Of a DNA stretch of 37,450 nucleotides, positions 24,187 through 32,888 are shown in pieces. A model generated the notes under the pieces. That model had not been told where the DNA came from and ran no database searches. It saw only the letters and a list, made by a program, of their open reading frames with translations. Source of the stretch: Lachnospiraceae bacterium (GTDB lineage: Bacteria; Bacillota; Clostridia; Lachnospirales; Lachnospiraceae). The stretch is from the NCBI GenBank assembly GCA_017440375.1, contig JAFSHK010000012.1:1-37450 (forward strand). Direction: 5' to 3'. Position 1 is the first letter of the stretch; the number at the start of each line of letters is the position of its first letter. The position numbers and the translations under genes are program-made.

Positions 24187-25290
24187 ATGGCTGGTTCATC
24201 TTACGGTAAACTTTTTCAAATCACTACATGGGGAGAATCTCATGGAAAAGCATTAGGGGTCGTTATTGACGGCTGCCCTGCCGGTCTTCCATTATGTGAA
24301 GCAGATATTCAGATTTTTTTAGATCGTCGTAAACCCGGCAAAACAAAAATTTCAACACCACGCAAAGAAGCCGATGAGGTAGAAATTTTATCCGGTGTTT
24401 TTGAAGGAAAAACCACCGGAACACCAATTTCTTTAATCGTACATAATACGTCACAGCGTTCCGCAGATTATAGCGAAATTGCAAATTATTATCGTCCCGG
24501 CCATGCTGATTATACATTTGATGCAAAATACGGTTTCCGTGACTATCGTGGCGGTGGTCGTTCTTCTGCACGCGAAACAATCGGACGCGTTGCTGCCGGT
24601 GCTATTGCTTCCAAAATTCTGGAAACTCTTGGCATTAAATTAACTGCTTATACCCGTTCCATTGGTCCGGTAGCTGTGGATGAGAACAAATTCGATTTAC
24701 AGGCCCTGATTGAAACACCGACTTGTATGCCGGATTACGACGCATCCAAGAAGGCAGAAGCTTATTTAGAAGACTGTATGAAAAATTATGACTCTGCCGG
24801 TGGAGTGATTGAATGTAAAATTGAAGGTTGTCCTGCCGGAATCGGCGAACCCGTTTTTGATAAACTAGATGCTAATTTATCAAAAGCACTTATGTCAATC
24901 GGGGCTGTCAAAGCAGTCGAAATCGGTGACGGAACAACAGTTTCCACCAAAAGAGGTACCGCAAATAATGATGCTTTTACGATGCAGGACGGCAAAGTAA
25001 CAAAAGTTACGAATCATGCCGGTGGTATATTGGGCGGTATCAGCGATGGCTCTACCATTCTGCTACGTGCTCACATAAAGCCGACTCCTTCTATTTTCAG
25101 CCCACAACAAACGGTTAATAAACAGGGCGAAAACATTGAAGTTTCTATCAAAGGCAGACATGACCCTGTGGTTGTTCCGAGAGCTGTTGTAGTAGTAGAG
25201 GCAATGGCTGCCATCACCATATTGGATTCTCTTCTGGTAAATATGAGTTCTCGCTTAGAGAATCTTGCAAAAGTTTACAACATAGACTAA
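24187..25290 (+). CDS. aroC: chorismate synthase
   Basis: Last step of the shikimate pathway, converting 5-enolpyruvylshikimate 3-phosphate to chorismate with reduced FMN. 367 residues. Signature motifs are GESHGKALGVVIDGCPAG at the N-terminus, RPGHADYTFDAKYGFRDYRG and GGGRSSARETIGRVAAGA in the middle, and RHDPVVVPRAVVVVEAM near the C-terminus. It stands alone on the plus strand with its own promoter and terminator, away from other aro genes. Its product feeds tyrosine synthesis; tyrS lies downstream on the opposite strand. Confidence 0.97.
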   Translation: MAGSSYGKLFQITTWGESHGKALGVVIDGCPAGLPLCEADIQIFLDRRKPGKTKISTPRKEADEVEILSGVFEGKTTGTPISLIVHNTSQRSADYSEIANYYRPGHADYTFDAKYGFRDYRGGGRSSARETIGRVAAGAIASKILETLGIKLTAYTRSIGPVAVDENKFDLQALIETPTCMPDYDASKKAEAYLEDCMKNYDSAGGVIECKIEGCPAGIGEPVFDKLDANLSKALMSIGAVKAVEIGDGTTVSTKRGTANNDAFTMQDGKVTKVTNHAGGILGGISDGSTILLRAHIKPTPSIFSPQQTVNKQGENIEVSIKGRHDPVVVPRAVVVVEAMAAITILDSLLVNMSSRLENLAKVYNID

Positions 25291-25321
25291 ACATCAATCA
25301 CAAAGCATAAGATTAATGACA

Positions 25322-25353
25322 AACGGGTATCTCCACAATCGGAAATACCCGTT
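25322..25353 (+). terminator. Rho-independent terminator after aroC
   Basis: Stem AACGGGTAT (25322-25330) with ATACCCGTT (25345-25353), followed by CTTTTTC. The inner TCC/GGA can extend it past one mismatch. The T run is on the plus strand only. Confidence 0.85.
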
Positions 25354-25392
25354 CTTTTTCACTCTTTTATTAACTTTTTTATTAAGAAAGAT

Positions 25393-26370
25393 TTAGAAAT
25401 TATCCAAAAGTTCTAAATAGAAATCGTGGTAATTTTTTCTCTTTTCTTTCATGAACTGAATAGCCGTCTTCGGATGCTGATTCAAAATACCGGTTAACAG
25501 ATATGGCACATCATATCCCCATTCCACACCGGATTCCTTCAGTGGTACAATATGTTGCTCAATAAACTGTAATAATGGATTAATTCTGTATTTTGGATTC
25601 TTTAAGAAACCAAGCAATAATTCGCTTGGACAGTTACCGCATCCACGACCTAAGCTGCTTACTGTCGCATCCAGATAGCTTACGCCTCTTGTAACCGCTT
25701 CAATTGTGTTAGCAAATGCAAGCTGCTGGTTATTGTGTGCATGAATACCAACCTTCTTGCCATATTTATCTGCTACTTCCAGATATTTATCAGAAAGTCT
25801 TCTGACCTGTTCCGGATACAGAGAACCATAACTGTCTACCAGATATACACAGCCTACACTGCTTTTACAAAGCATCTCTAACGCTGCATCAATATCTACA
25901 TCATTGGATTTGGAAATTGCCATAATATTTACAGTTGTCTCATACCCCTTCTTCGTACAGTCTTCAATCATTTCGATAGCTGCCGGAATCGTGTTAATAT
26001 AGGTTGCTACACGAATCAAATCAATCGGACTGTCTTTTTTGTTCAAAATATCTTTGCGGAAATCGCAACGTCCAACATCTGCCATAACAGAGATTTTCAT
26101 ATCCGTTTTGTTATCACCTACCACTTCACGAATATCTTTATCATTACAAAACTTCCATTTTCCGAATTTGTTTACATCAAACATATCTTTGGATGCTTTA
26201 TAGCCAAATTCCATGTAATCCACACCGGATTTTAAATTTGCATGATATAAGTCTTTCACAAATTCATCTGTAAAGAAGAAATCATTTACCAGACCGCCAT
26301 CTCTAAGTGTACAGTCCATTACTTTAATTTCCGGTGTATATGACATCAATGTTCTTTCTTTATTTCCCAT
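25393..26370 (-). CDS. DRE-TIM metallolyase / HMGL-like aldolase family protein, unknown substrate
   Basis: A 325-residue TIM-barrel protein of the HMG-CoA lyase/4-hydroxy-2-oxovalerate aldolase superfamily. DCTLRDGG (19-26) is the DRE-type metal and substrate motif, and HAHNNQ (210-215) carries the metal-binding His pair. GRGCGNCPSELLLGFL (about 240-256) resembles the glycine/Asn-rich C-terminal loop of aldolases such as MhpE. It lacks the leucine-binding domain of LeuA and the second domain of CimA. AGGAG lies 8 bases before the ATG. It begins 40 bases after tyrS and probably shares its T-box-controlled transcript. The substrate cannot be told from the sequence; a 2-oxoacid or hydroxy-oxoacid is likely. 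Confidence 0.8.
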   Translation of the reverse strand: MGNKERTLMSYTPEIKVMDCTLRDGGLVNDFFFTDEFVKDLYHANLKSGVDYMEFGYKASKDMFDVNKFGKWKFCNDKDIREVVGDNKTDMKISVMADVGRCDFRKDILNKKDSPIDLIRVATYINTIPAAIEMIEDCTKKGYETTVNIMAISKSNDVDIDAALEMLCKSSVGCVYLVDSYGSLYPEQVRRLSDKYLEVADKYGKKVGIHAHNNQQLAFANTIEAVTRGVSYLDATVSSLGRGCGNCPSELLLGFLKNPKYRINPLLQFIEQHIVPLKESGVEWGYDVPYLLTGILNQHPKTAIQFMKEKRKNYHDFYLELLDNF

Positions 26371-26410
26371 ACTTATTTCTCCTGCTCTATTTTTCGAATC
26401 ATTATCATTT

Positions 26411-27637
26411 TTATTCTACTACTATCTTCTTGAAGCTCTTTTTACCTTTTTTCACAATAAATTCTTCTGCTGCAATTTCCTCTTTGGTATAACATTTCTT
26501 TACATCGGCTTCCTTCTCACCTTTTACCGTAACACCACCCTGTTCTACCGCACGGCGAGCTTCGGAACGTGATGCTGCCATTCCGGCTGCAACCAAAATA
26601 CCAAGAATATCAATCTTACCATCCATGAATTTATCATCTGTAAGTGTTGCAGTTGGCATATTTTCTGAACTTCCGCTTCCTGCAAAAAGAGCTTTGGATG
26701 CTTCTTTGGCTTTCTCTGCCTCTTCTTCACCATGCACCAGATTGGTAAGCTCATAAGCAAGAATTTCTTTTGCCTGATTCAACTGACTGCCTTCCCATTT
26801 ATCCATTTCGTCAATTTGTTCAAGCGGAAGGAATGTTAACATTCTGAGGCATTTTAAGACATCTGCATCGGCTACGTTACGCCAGTACTGGTAGAATTCA
26901 AAAGGTGTTGTCTTGTTCGGGTCAAGCCATACTGCACCTTTCTGTGTCTTACCCATTTTCTTTCCTTCTGAGTTCAAAAGCAAAGTAATTGTCATGGCAT
27001 AAGCATCTTTGCCAAGTTTACGGCGAATCAGTTCAGTACCGCCAAGCATGTTACTCCACTGATCGTCACCACCAAACTGCATGTTACAGCCGTATCTCTT
27101 AAATAACTCCATAAAGTCATAGCTCTGCATAATCATGTAGTTAAACTCTAAGAAGCTTAAACCTTTTTCCATTCTTTGTTTGTAACATTCTGCGCTTAAC
27201 ATACGGTTAACACTGAAATGAGCACCGATATCGCGGATAAATTCAATATAATTTAAACCACTAAGCCAATCTGCATTGTTAACCATCATAGCTTTTCCTT
27301 CAGAAAAATCAATAAAACGACTCATCTGTTTCTTAAAGCACTCACAGTTATGTTCAATCGTTTCTTTTGTCATCATCGTACGCATATCACTTCTGCCGGA
27401 CGGGTCACCAATCATAGCTGTACCGCCACCAATCAATGCAATCGGCTTATTTCCGGCTTCCTGTAATCTTTTCATCAGACAAAGTGCCATGAAATGACCT
27501 ACATGAAGGCTATCTGCTGTAGGATCAAATCCAATGTAAAAAGTTGCCTTTCCGTTGTTAATTAAATCGCGGATTTCCTCTTCATCCGTTAACTGCGCGA
27601 GCAACCCTCTTGCTTGCAATTCTTCATAAATTTTCAT
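26411..27637 (-). CDS. tyrS: tyrosyl-tRNA synthetase
   Basis: Class I aminoacyl-tRNA synthetase charging tRNA-Tyr, 408 residues. The HIGH motif appears as HVGH (45-48) after FDPTADSL, the KMSKS motif as KKMGKT in [13 protein letters not shown], and the C-terminal S4 RNA-binding domain begins near residue 340 ([16 protein letters not shown]). [10 protein letters not shown] is the tyrosine-pocket region of the family. GAGGG precedes the ATG. Expression is controlled by the tyrosine T-box leader upstream, which senses uncharged tRNA-Tyr and agrees with the identification. Confidence 0.97.
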   Translation of the reverse strand: MKIYEELQARGLLAQLTDEEEIRDLINNGKATFYIGFDPTADSLHVGHFMALCLMKRLQEAGNKPIALIGGGTAMIGDPSGRSDMRTMMTKETIEHNCECFKKQMSRFIDFSEGKAMMVNNADWLSGLNYIEFIRDIGAHFSVNRMLSAECYKQRMEKGLSFLEFNYMIMQSYDFMELFKRYGCNMQFGGDDQWSNMLGGTELIRRKLGKDAYAMTITLLLNSEGKKMGKTQKGAVWLDPNKTTPFEFYQYWRNVADADVLKCLRMLTFLPLEQIDEMDKWEGSQLNQAKEILAYELTNLVHGEEEAEKAKEASKALFAGSGSSENMPTATLTDDKFMDGKIDILGILVAAGMAASRSEARRAVEQGGVTVKGEKEADVKKCYTKEEIAAEEFIVKKGKKSFKKIVVE

Positions 27638-27694
27638 ATTTCTTTTCCCTCTTTCTATTCTTATTCTTCAACATGTCCCTTCGATACAATACGC

Positions 27695-27724
27695 AAAAAA
27701 CCTCGTCCCATGAAAGGACGAGGT
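27695..27724 (-). terminator. T-box-regulated terminator
   Basis: Stem ACCTCGTCC (27724-27716) with GGACGAGGT (27708-27700), 7-base loop, then a run of T on the minus strand. Part of the tyrS T-box switch. Confidence 0.92.
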
Positions 27725-27985
27725 CAAAAACTCGTGTTACCACCTAACTTCATAAACAGTTCACACTGCCTATCTCAATAAGTACAATCGCTTAACGATG
27801 ATACTCTCCTGCTATAACGTGCATTTCTCCGTCATCACCTACTAAAATGAAATAAATTAACATCTCATTCATTCTGTCATGAAGCTCCAAGATGTATTCA
27901 TAAAAAACTTCCCATGCGCCTCTCATCAACCGGCAACTTTCTGTATGTTCCATTATTTACTACTTGTTCTTATCAACGCTTATTG
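27695..27985 (-). promoter_or_regulatory. tyrosine T-box leader of tyrS
   Basis: The roughly 390-base gap between tyrS and the sensor kinase is a T-box riboswitch on the minus strand. The T-box sequence AGGTGGTAACACGAG is at 27745-27731; its TGGT can pair with the ACCA end of uncharged tRNA-Tyr (discriminator A). The likely specifier codon TAC (Tyr) is at 27896-27894 in GAATACATC. ACGAG of the T-box (27735-27731) can pair with CTCGT of the terminator arm, forming the alternative antiterminator. Uncharged tRNA-Tyr should therefore permit read-through into tyrS and the aldolase gene. Confidence 0.92.
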
Positions 27986-28001
27986 TATTGAATTCTCTTG
28001 T

Positions 28002-28030
28002 ATGGTAGCTGAAATTTTATTTTTTGTCAA
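28002..28030 (-). promoter_or_regulatory. promoter for the tyrS T-box transcript
   Basis: Perfect TTGACA (28030-28025), 17-base spacer, TACCAT (28007-28002). It begins 3 bases after the stop codon of the upstream sensor kinase gene, separating tyrS from the signalling operon. Confidence 0.75.
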
Positions 28031-28032
28031 CC

Positions 28033-30792
28033 CTATTCTGCAAAAGAGTCAATCAATTCATTTAATACGAGCTTCGCCTGATGGAAGTCAAACATATCAT
28101 ATGCTTTCTTCAATTCTCTGATTCTGTCATTATATTCCGGTCCATAATTTTTACCTGCCATTTCCGGAATACGTTCATCACAAACTTTAAGATTCATTCT
28201 ATCCATCTCATTCTTTAATGCCTGTAATGTTTCCAATGTCAGTTCTTCTACTTCCTGCTCTTCCAGATTACTATATGACTCTGCTTCTACAAACTTTCCT
28301 TTTTCAATGAGATACTGTTTGACAAGTTCCAAAATCTCTTTGAATTTCTCCATATATTCAGGATACTTCTTATTAATTTCATCCACTCGTCCTGCTTTGC
28401 CTGCAAACTCCAATTCCTTGAATAATACAGACACCTCCATTGCCCCGATACTTGCACTGGAGCTCTTAATACCATGAACATTCGTTGTAAAAAGTTGGAT
28501 ATCGTTTACTTCCAAAAGCTGTGGTAAGGTTTCGATGTATTTCACACCTTCGGTATAATATGTATTCAAAATAGCTGCATACGCATCCGCATTGAAACCA
28601 ATGTTCAAAAGGCCCTTTTCGGTATTCAATCCACTTGGCGGTCTTTCTTCCTCTAGTTTTGCCTTTGTTGCTTCTCCCTTACTTTCTACTTTTATCTTGA
28701 CAATTAGTTCTTCCGGCAAAAATTCTAAGAGGCATTTTTCCAAATATCTTGTCTTAATCGGTTTTGCCAGATAATCCTGGAAACCAAATTTCATAATTTC
28801 TTCTCTGACATTAGAACCGTTTTGTGCTGTCAATGCAATAACAGGTATTTCCTTGAAATACTTATCTTCCTTCTCACGAAGCACCCTTAAAACCTCATCG
28901 CCTGTCATATCCGGCATTACCATATCCATCAAGATTAAATCATACTTCTCTGTTTCAATCTTTCGAACACTATCTTCTCCGGAAAGTGCCACAGAAATAT
29001 CAATTCCGTATTTCTTAAAGATGCTTGCCGCTACCTTTAAGTTAACAGCATTATCATCTACCACAAGTACCTTGGCATTCTTCGCCATAAAGGTTTCTTT
29101 ATTCTTATTCTGTCTAAATTCATCTTTGTTCCATTTGTTATTCAAAACTTCTGCAATCGATATACAATAGAACGGTCTTCGAATCAAACGACACTGTCCG
29201 AAATCACCATAAACATTGTTATAGTCGCCTACTACATAGGTATTATCCTCATAATTATACAAAGAAATAATGCCAGACAATTTTTCATACATTTCCGATG
29301 GAATAAACACAAAATCATATTTCTTTTCCTGCAATACACGGTCAAAACTGTGATAATTCCGAATATAATTCGGACGTACACGGAAACCTTCCATGATTCC
29401 TTGCCACTTCTGCTGTATTACATCATCTGAAGTATAAATCAAAACACTTGGCTTTTTCTCTATCTCAAGCTCAATCATCGGAGCCCCATCCACAATCACA
29501 TTAGTGAAAGTAAATGTGGAACACAAACCAACATTTTCAATACTTTCTACCCTAATATCACCCTGCATCATGCCAAGCATTTCTTTACAGATAGCAAATT
29601 TCAAGCCAATACCTTTCAAATTACTGGACTGCCTTGAATCATAAATATCATAAGTTCCGAATAAGGAATTTACGTCAATCTCCGAAAGTCCTCTTCCGGT
29701 ATCTGCAACTTTACATTTTAACGTACAAATTTTATTTTCATAATCATTGTCGCAATCAATATCAAGTAAAATTCTTCCGTTCGAAGTGCTCTCAATAGAT
29801 ATAAATAACAAATATAAGAAAATTTGTCGTATTTTCACACTGTCACCCAACAGAACTTTTGGAATACTATGGTTTATTTGAATATCCATATGTAAATCTT
29901 TTGCTTGCAATTCTGCCGAAACAGCACGAACGATTCCTTTGGCTAAGCTTTCAAAAGAATAATCTTCCTCCATCAAATGTAAGTCGCCCGCATCAATTTT
30001 GGCATACGTTAAAACATCATCGATAATAGACAACAAATCATACGATGCTGTTCGAATCGTATTTACTTCTGCTCTAGCCTCTTCATCCAATTCTTCTTTC
30101 AAGAGAATTTCAGACAACCCAATAATGGAATTCATCGGCGTTCTTATCTCTTGAGACATATTTGTCAAAAACTGACTTTTAGCACTACCGGTATCACTGA
30201 TTTTATCACTGCTGGATTCGATTTTTTGCTTCTGACATTCATAAAATCTTTTCTGTATGTAAATGGCAAGAACAATAAATCCGGCAAATGCAATAAAATA
30301 AACCACAAAAATCCAGAACTGTCTAGTTGTATCACCTTTTAAAATAATAAACTCATTATTAAACAATATTTCTCGATACAAAAAACTGTACTCTACAATG
30401 CATACCGAAAAAAGCAAAAAAAACTGACTTCCTTCAAAAATAGAATAAATGAGAATTACACTAATCGCAAAGCACATCGGCGCTATACTATATAACCCTC
30501 CACTCAGCGTCAATAGCATTGGCCCAACAATACAATTGGCAAAACAAATAATTACCATCACAACAAACTTTGTATTTTTCCGTCTATTCATCAGCCAGAA
30601 CATCCATCCCACAACGATTGATACAATTAGAATGCAAAACTCTCGCATATCTATAACATTCATCATACTCATAATGGGGATTGAAACAATTGCTTCTAAT
30701 AACAATATACTCAAAAACTGTTTCAGCACAAATTCATAATAATTTAATCCGCTTAATTTTTCTGTTAGATATTTTCTCCATTTATGCTTCAT
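28033..30792 (-). CDS. degenerate hybrid sensor kinase with receiver and Hpt domains (phosphoacceptor His replaced by Gln)
   Basis: A 919-residue membrane protein. The ATG at 30792 is chosen because AGAGG lies six bases upstream; an in-frame GTG at 30810 would place that site inside the gene. Six hydrophobic segments fill about residues 12-190. The HisKA-like H-box reads NMSQEIRTP, so the phospho-accepting His is Gln214. In the ATPase domain the N-box Asn is replaced (LYLLFISIES), while DTGRGL and GIGL boxes remain. A receiver-like segment without its Asp follows, then an intact receiver (VVDDN, Asp623, LAKP) and an Hpt domain (VHGIKS, His773). About 90 helical residues end the protein. It overlaps the preceding kinase gene by 11 bases. 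Confidence 0.88.
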   Translation of the reverse strand: MKHKWRKYLTEKLSGLNYYEFVLKQFLSILLLEAIVSIPIMSMMNVIDMREFCILIVSIVVGWMFWLMNRRKNTKFVVMVIICFANCIVGPMLLTLSGGLYSIAPMCFAISVILIYSIFEGSQFFLLFSVCIVEYSFLYREILFNNEFIILKGDTTRQFWIFVVYFIAFAGFIVLAIYIQKRFYECQKQKIESSSDKISDTGSAKSQFLTNMSQEIRTPMNSIIGLSEILLKEELDEEARAEVNTIRTASYDLLSIIDDVLTYAKIDAGDLHLMEEDYSFESLAKGIVRAVSAELQAKDLHMDIQINHSIPKVLLGDSVKIRQIFLYLLFISIESTSNGRILLDIDCDNDYENKICTLKCKVADTGRGLSEIDVNSLFGTYDIYDSRQSSNLKGIGLKFAICKEMLGMMQGDIRVESIENVGLCSTFTFTNVIVDGAPMIELEIEKKPSVLIYTSDDVIQQKWQGIMEGFRVRPNYIRNYHSFDRVLQEKKYDFVFIPSEMYEKLSGIISLYNYEDNTYVVGDYNNVYGDFGQCRLIRRPFYCISIAEVLNNKWNKDEFRQNKNKETFMAKNAKVLVVDDNAVNLKVAASIFKKYGIDISVALSGEDSVRKIETEKYDLILMDMVMPDMTGDEVLRVLREKEDKYFKEIPVIALTAQNGSNVREEIMKFGFQDYLAKPIKTRYLEKCLLEFLPEELIVKIKVESKGEATKAKLEEERPPSGLNTEKGLLNIGFNADAYAAILNTYYTEGVKYIETLPQLLEVNDIQLFTTNVHGIKSSSASIGAMEVSVLFKELEFAGKAGRVDEINKKYPEYMEKFKEILELVKQYLIEKGKFVEAESYSNLEEQEVEELTLETLQALKNEMDRMNLKVCDERIPEMAGKNYGPEYNDRIRELKKAYDMFDFHQAKLVLNELIDSFAE

Positions 30793-32878
30793 ATGTTTCC
30801 TCTTTATCACTGATATATACTATCTTTTCCGGTGCCATACATTCTTTTAACACCTTTTCAAATTTCCTGATTTCAATTGGTTTTGAAATATATTCATCAA
30901 AACCAGCCTCCAAAAACATCTCTCGGGCACCGCTGACAGCATTTGCAGTCAACGCTACAATCGGCACATTTTTAAGTGCCGGAATTTCGAGTGCCTTAAT
31001 ATTTTTCAAGGTATCAATACCATCCATTTCCGGCATCATATAATCAAGGAAAATAAAATCTACATTCTCTTCCTGCAAGAAATTCAAACACTCTTTGCCA
31101 CTAATCGCCGTAAACACTTGTGCCTTGTATTTCTTCAGTAATTCACCCGCAACCTCTAAGTTAATTACATTATCATCAACTACCAAAACTTTGGCATCCG
31201 GGCATTCAAATCTGCCATTGTAATCAACATCTCTAACCGCATAGTTTTTCTTGCCGCTAAGCAAAGCATCTACACTCAGACAACTTATCGGTCTCACCAA
31301 GGTCGATTTTATCATTTCATCATCATACGAGAACATACCGGCTTTTATCAAAAGCAATTTCTGAGGCTCTAATAATTCTTTCAGATGCTCGCTCATCCCC
31401 TCATAGCGTTCGGCTGCCAGAAGTATATGGGTATATTCCGGTTTTACACATTCCTTATAAAAAACTTCATTTACATTTACCCGAACAAAGGCAATGCCCA
31501 TAGCATTCAGAACGTTTGCAAATATCTCTTTCTGTTCTTCCATATTCTCATATAGTAAAATTTTCACATGGTCATACTTTGACTTTTCCACCAGTGGTAC
31601 TTCTGTTTCATAATACTGTGGCACTTCAAAATAATAATTGTTCCGATAACCGTCTTTTGTCGCTTCTTGTCTGCCGCCCATCGCTTCAACAACTGTCTTA
31701 CACATTTGTTCACCTCTATGTAACACCGAATTATCAATTGTCGAATCTTTTACTTCTGCATTTGCACTATTTAAATATTTAAAATTGCCTTTTGCTTCAA
31801 CAGATATTTTCAACCAGATTTCTTTTTCCACCCTTTTCTCTCCGGATATCGCAAGGGTAATTTTACCATTTGTCATATTCTTAACAAGTGTTGTCATTTG
31901 GTTCAAAATTACCTGTTTGATTTTCGCGCCATCACCATATAATCGTTCCGGAATATCCGGTGCAATATCAATAAAAACTTCTACATTACAATCTGCAAAA
32001 CGAACGGAAAACATATTGATTAAATCATTAAATATTTCTCTGAAATCGTACTCTCTGTCTTCGATTTGTATACTTTCCGAATCAATTTTTGAAAAATCCA
32101 TCAAATCGTTCGTAATAGATAGCAATGCCTTACTGGAATTCGAAATATAGAAAACACTTTCTTTTACTTTATCATTGGTATCCAAATCCAATAACAGCTC
32201 TGCCGTTCCCAGAATTGCATTTAACGGCGTACGGATTTCATGGGATACATTTACCATAAACATATCCTTTGCATAATTCTGCTGTTCTGCCTCTTTCTCC
32301 ATTTCAGAACTGATTCTGATTTCCTTTTTCAAACAACGATTACGGAACGCAATCAGCAATCCGCAAACAATTCCTGTCAAAAAGATAGAAGAAAGAACTC
32401 GAATATACACAACCGTTCCTGTATACATCTGTTCATTCTGCATAACACCTTTCACTACAATGGCACGATAAATACAACCTATATCAACCACTAATTGGAT
32501 CCCCAGAATGAGCCACATTATTTTCCCGCGCATTAACACCGTAGTAAAAACTACACCCGTAATTAAGTAGCAAGGGAAAACACAAATTGCCATATCCGAC
32601 CGATAACAAATAGCAGGAATAATCATAATATACATCACAAGAAAATAACTGAAATTAAGAAATTCCCTTCTTTTCACATATTCACCAGCTACCAGACAAA
32701 CCAATGACCCCCATGCTCCTCCAAGCATCAATAAAGTGTGCGTATAGTCCATCTTTGCCATAACAGAAAGAACGGCAATTACTAAACATTCTGCAATACT
32801 TAATATTAAAGCAAGATTAAACAACCGCTTTTCTAACGGATAATCTGCTGATAGATATTTATGAAATAATGATTTCAT
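30782..32878 (-). CDS. degenerate hybrid sensor kinase with receiver domain (ATP-binding boxes lost)
   Basis: A 698-residue paralogue of the next gene. The ATG at 32878 (MKSLFHKYL) is chosen for AAGGAG just upstream, rather than an in-frame ATG at 32902. Six hydrophobic segments span about residues 10-190. The H-box is intact (NVSHEIRTP, His213). The ATPase domain is eroded: the N-box reads ILNQMTTLVKN without the Mg-binding Asn, DxGxG is replaced by EAKGNF, and no GxGL box is present. A receiver-like segment without Asp follows, then an intact receiver (VVDDN, Asp612 in FLDYMMPEMDG, SKPIE). There is no Hpt domain. Phosphorylation in cis looks unlikely. It lies 10 bases after the response regulator gene. 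Confidence 0.88.
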   Translation of the reverse strand: MKSLFHKYLSADYPLEKRLFNLALILSIAECLVIAVLSVMAKMDYTHTLLMLGGAWGSLVCLVAGEYVKRREFLNFSYFLVMYIMIIPAICYRSDMAICVFPCYLITGVVFTTVLMRGKIMWLILGIQLVVDIGCIYRAIVVKGVMQNEQMYTGTVVYIRVLSSIFLTGIVCGLLIAFRNRCLKKEIRISSEMEKEAEQQNYAKDMFMVNVSHEIRTPLNAILGTAELLLDLDTNDKVKESVFYISNSSKALLSITNDLMDFSKIDSESIQIEDREYDFREIFNDLINMFSVRFADCNVEVFIDIAPDIPERLYGDGAKIKQVILNQMTTLVKNMTNGKITLAISGEKRVEKEIWLKISVEAKGNFKYLNSANAEVKDSTIDNSVLHRGEQMCKTVVEAMGGRQEATKDGYRNNYYFEVPQYYETEVPLVEKSKYDHVKILLYENMEEQKEIFANVLNAMGIAFVRVNVNEVFYKECVKPEYTHILLAAERYEGMSEHLKELLEPQKLLLIKAGMFSYDDEMIKSTLVRPISCLSVDALLSGKKNYAVRDVDYNGRFECPDAKVLVVDDNVINLEVAGELLKKYKAQVFTAISGKECLNFLQEENVDFIFLDYMMPEMDGIDTLKNIKALEIPALKNVPIVALTANAVSGAREMFLEAGFDEYISKPIEIRKFEKVLKECMAPEKIVYISDKEETYEA

Positions 32879-32888
32879 ACGTGTCTCC

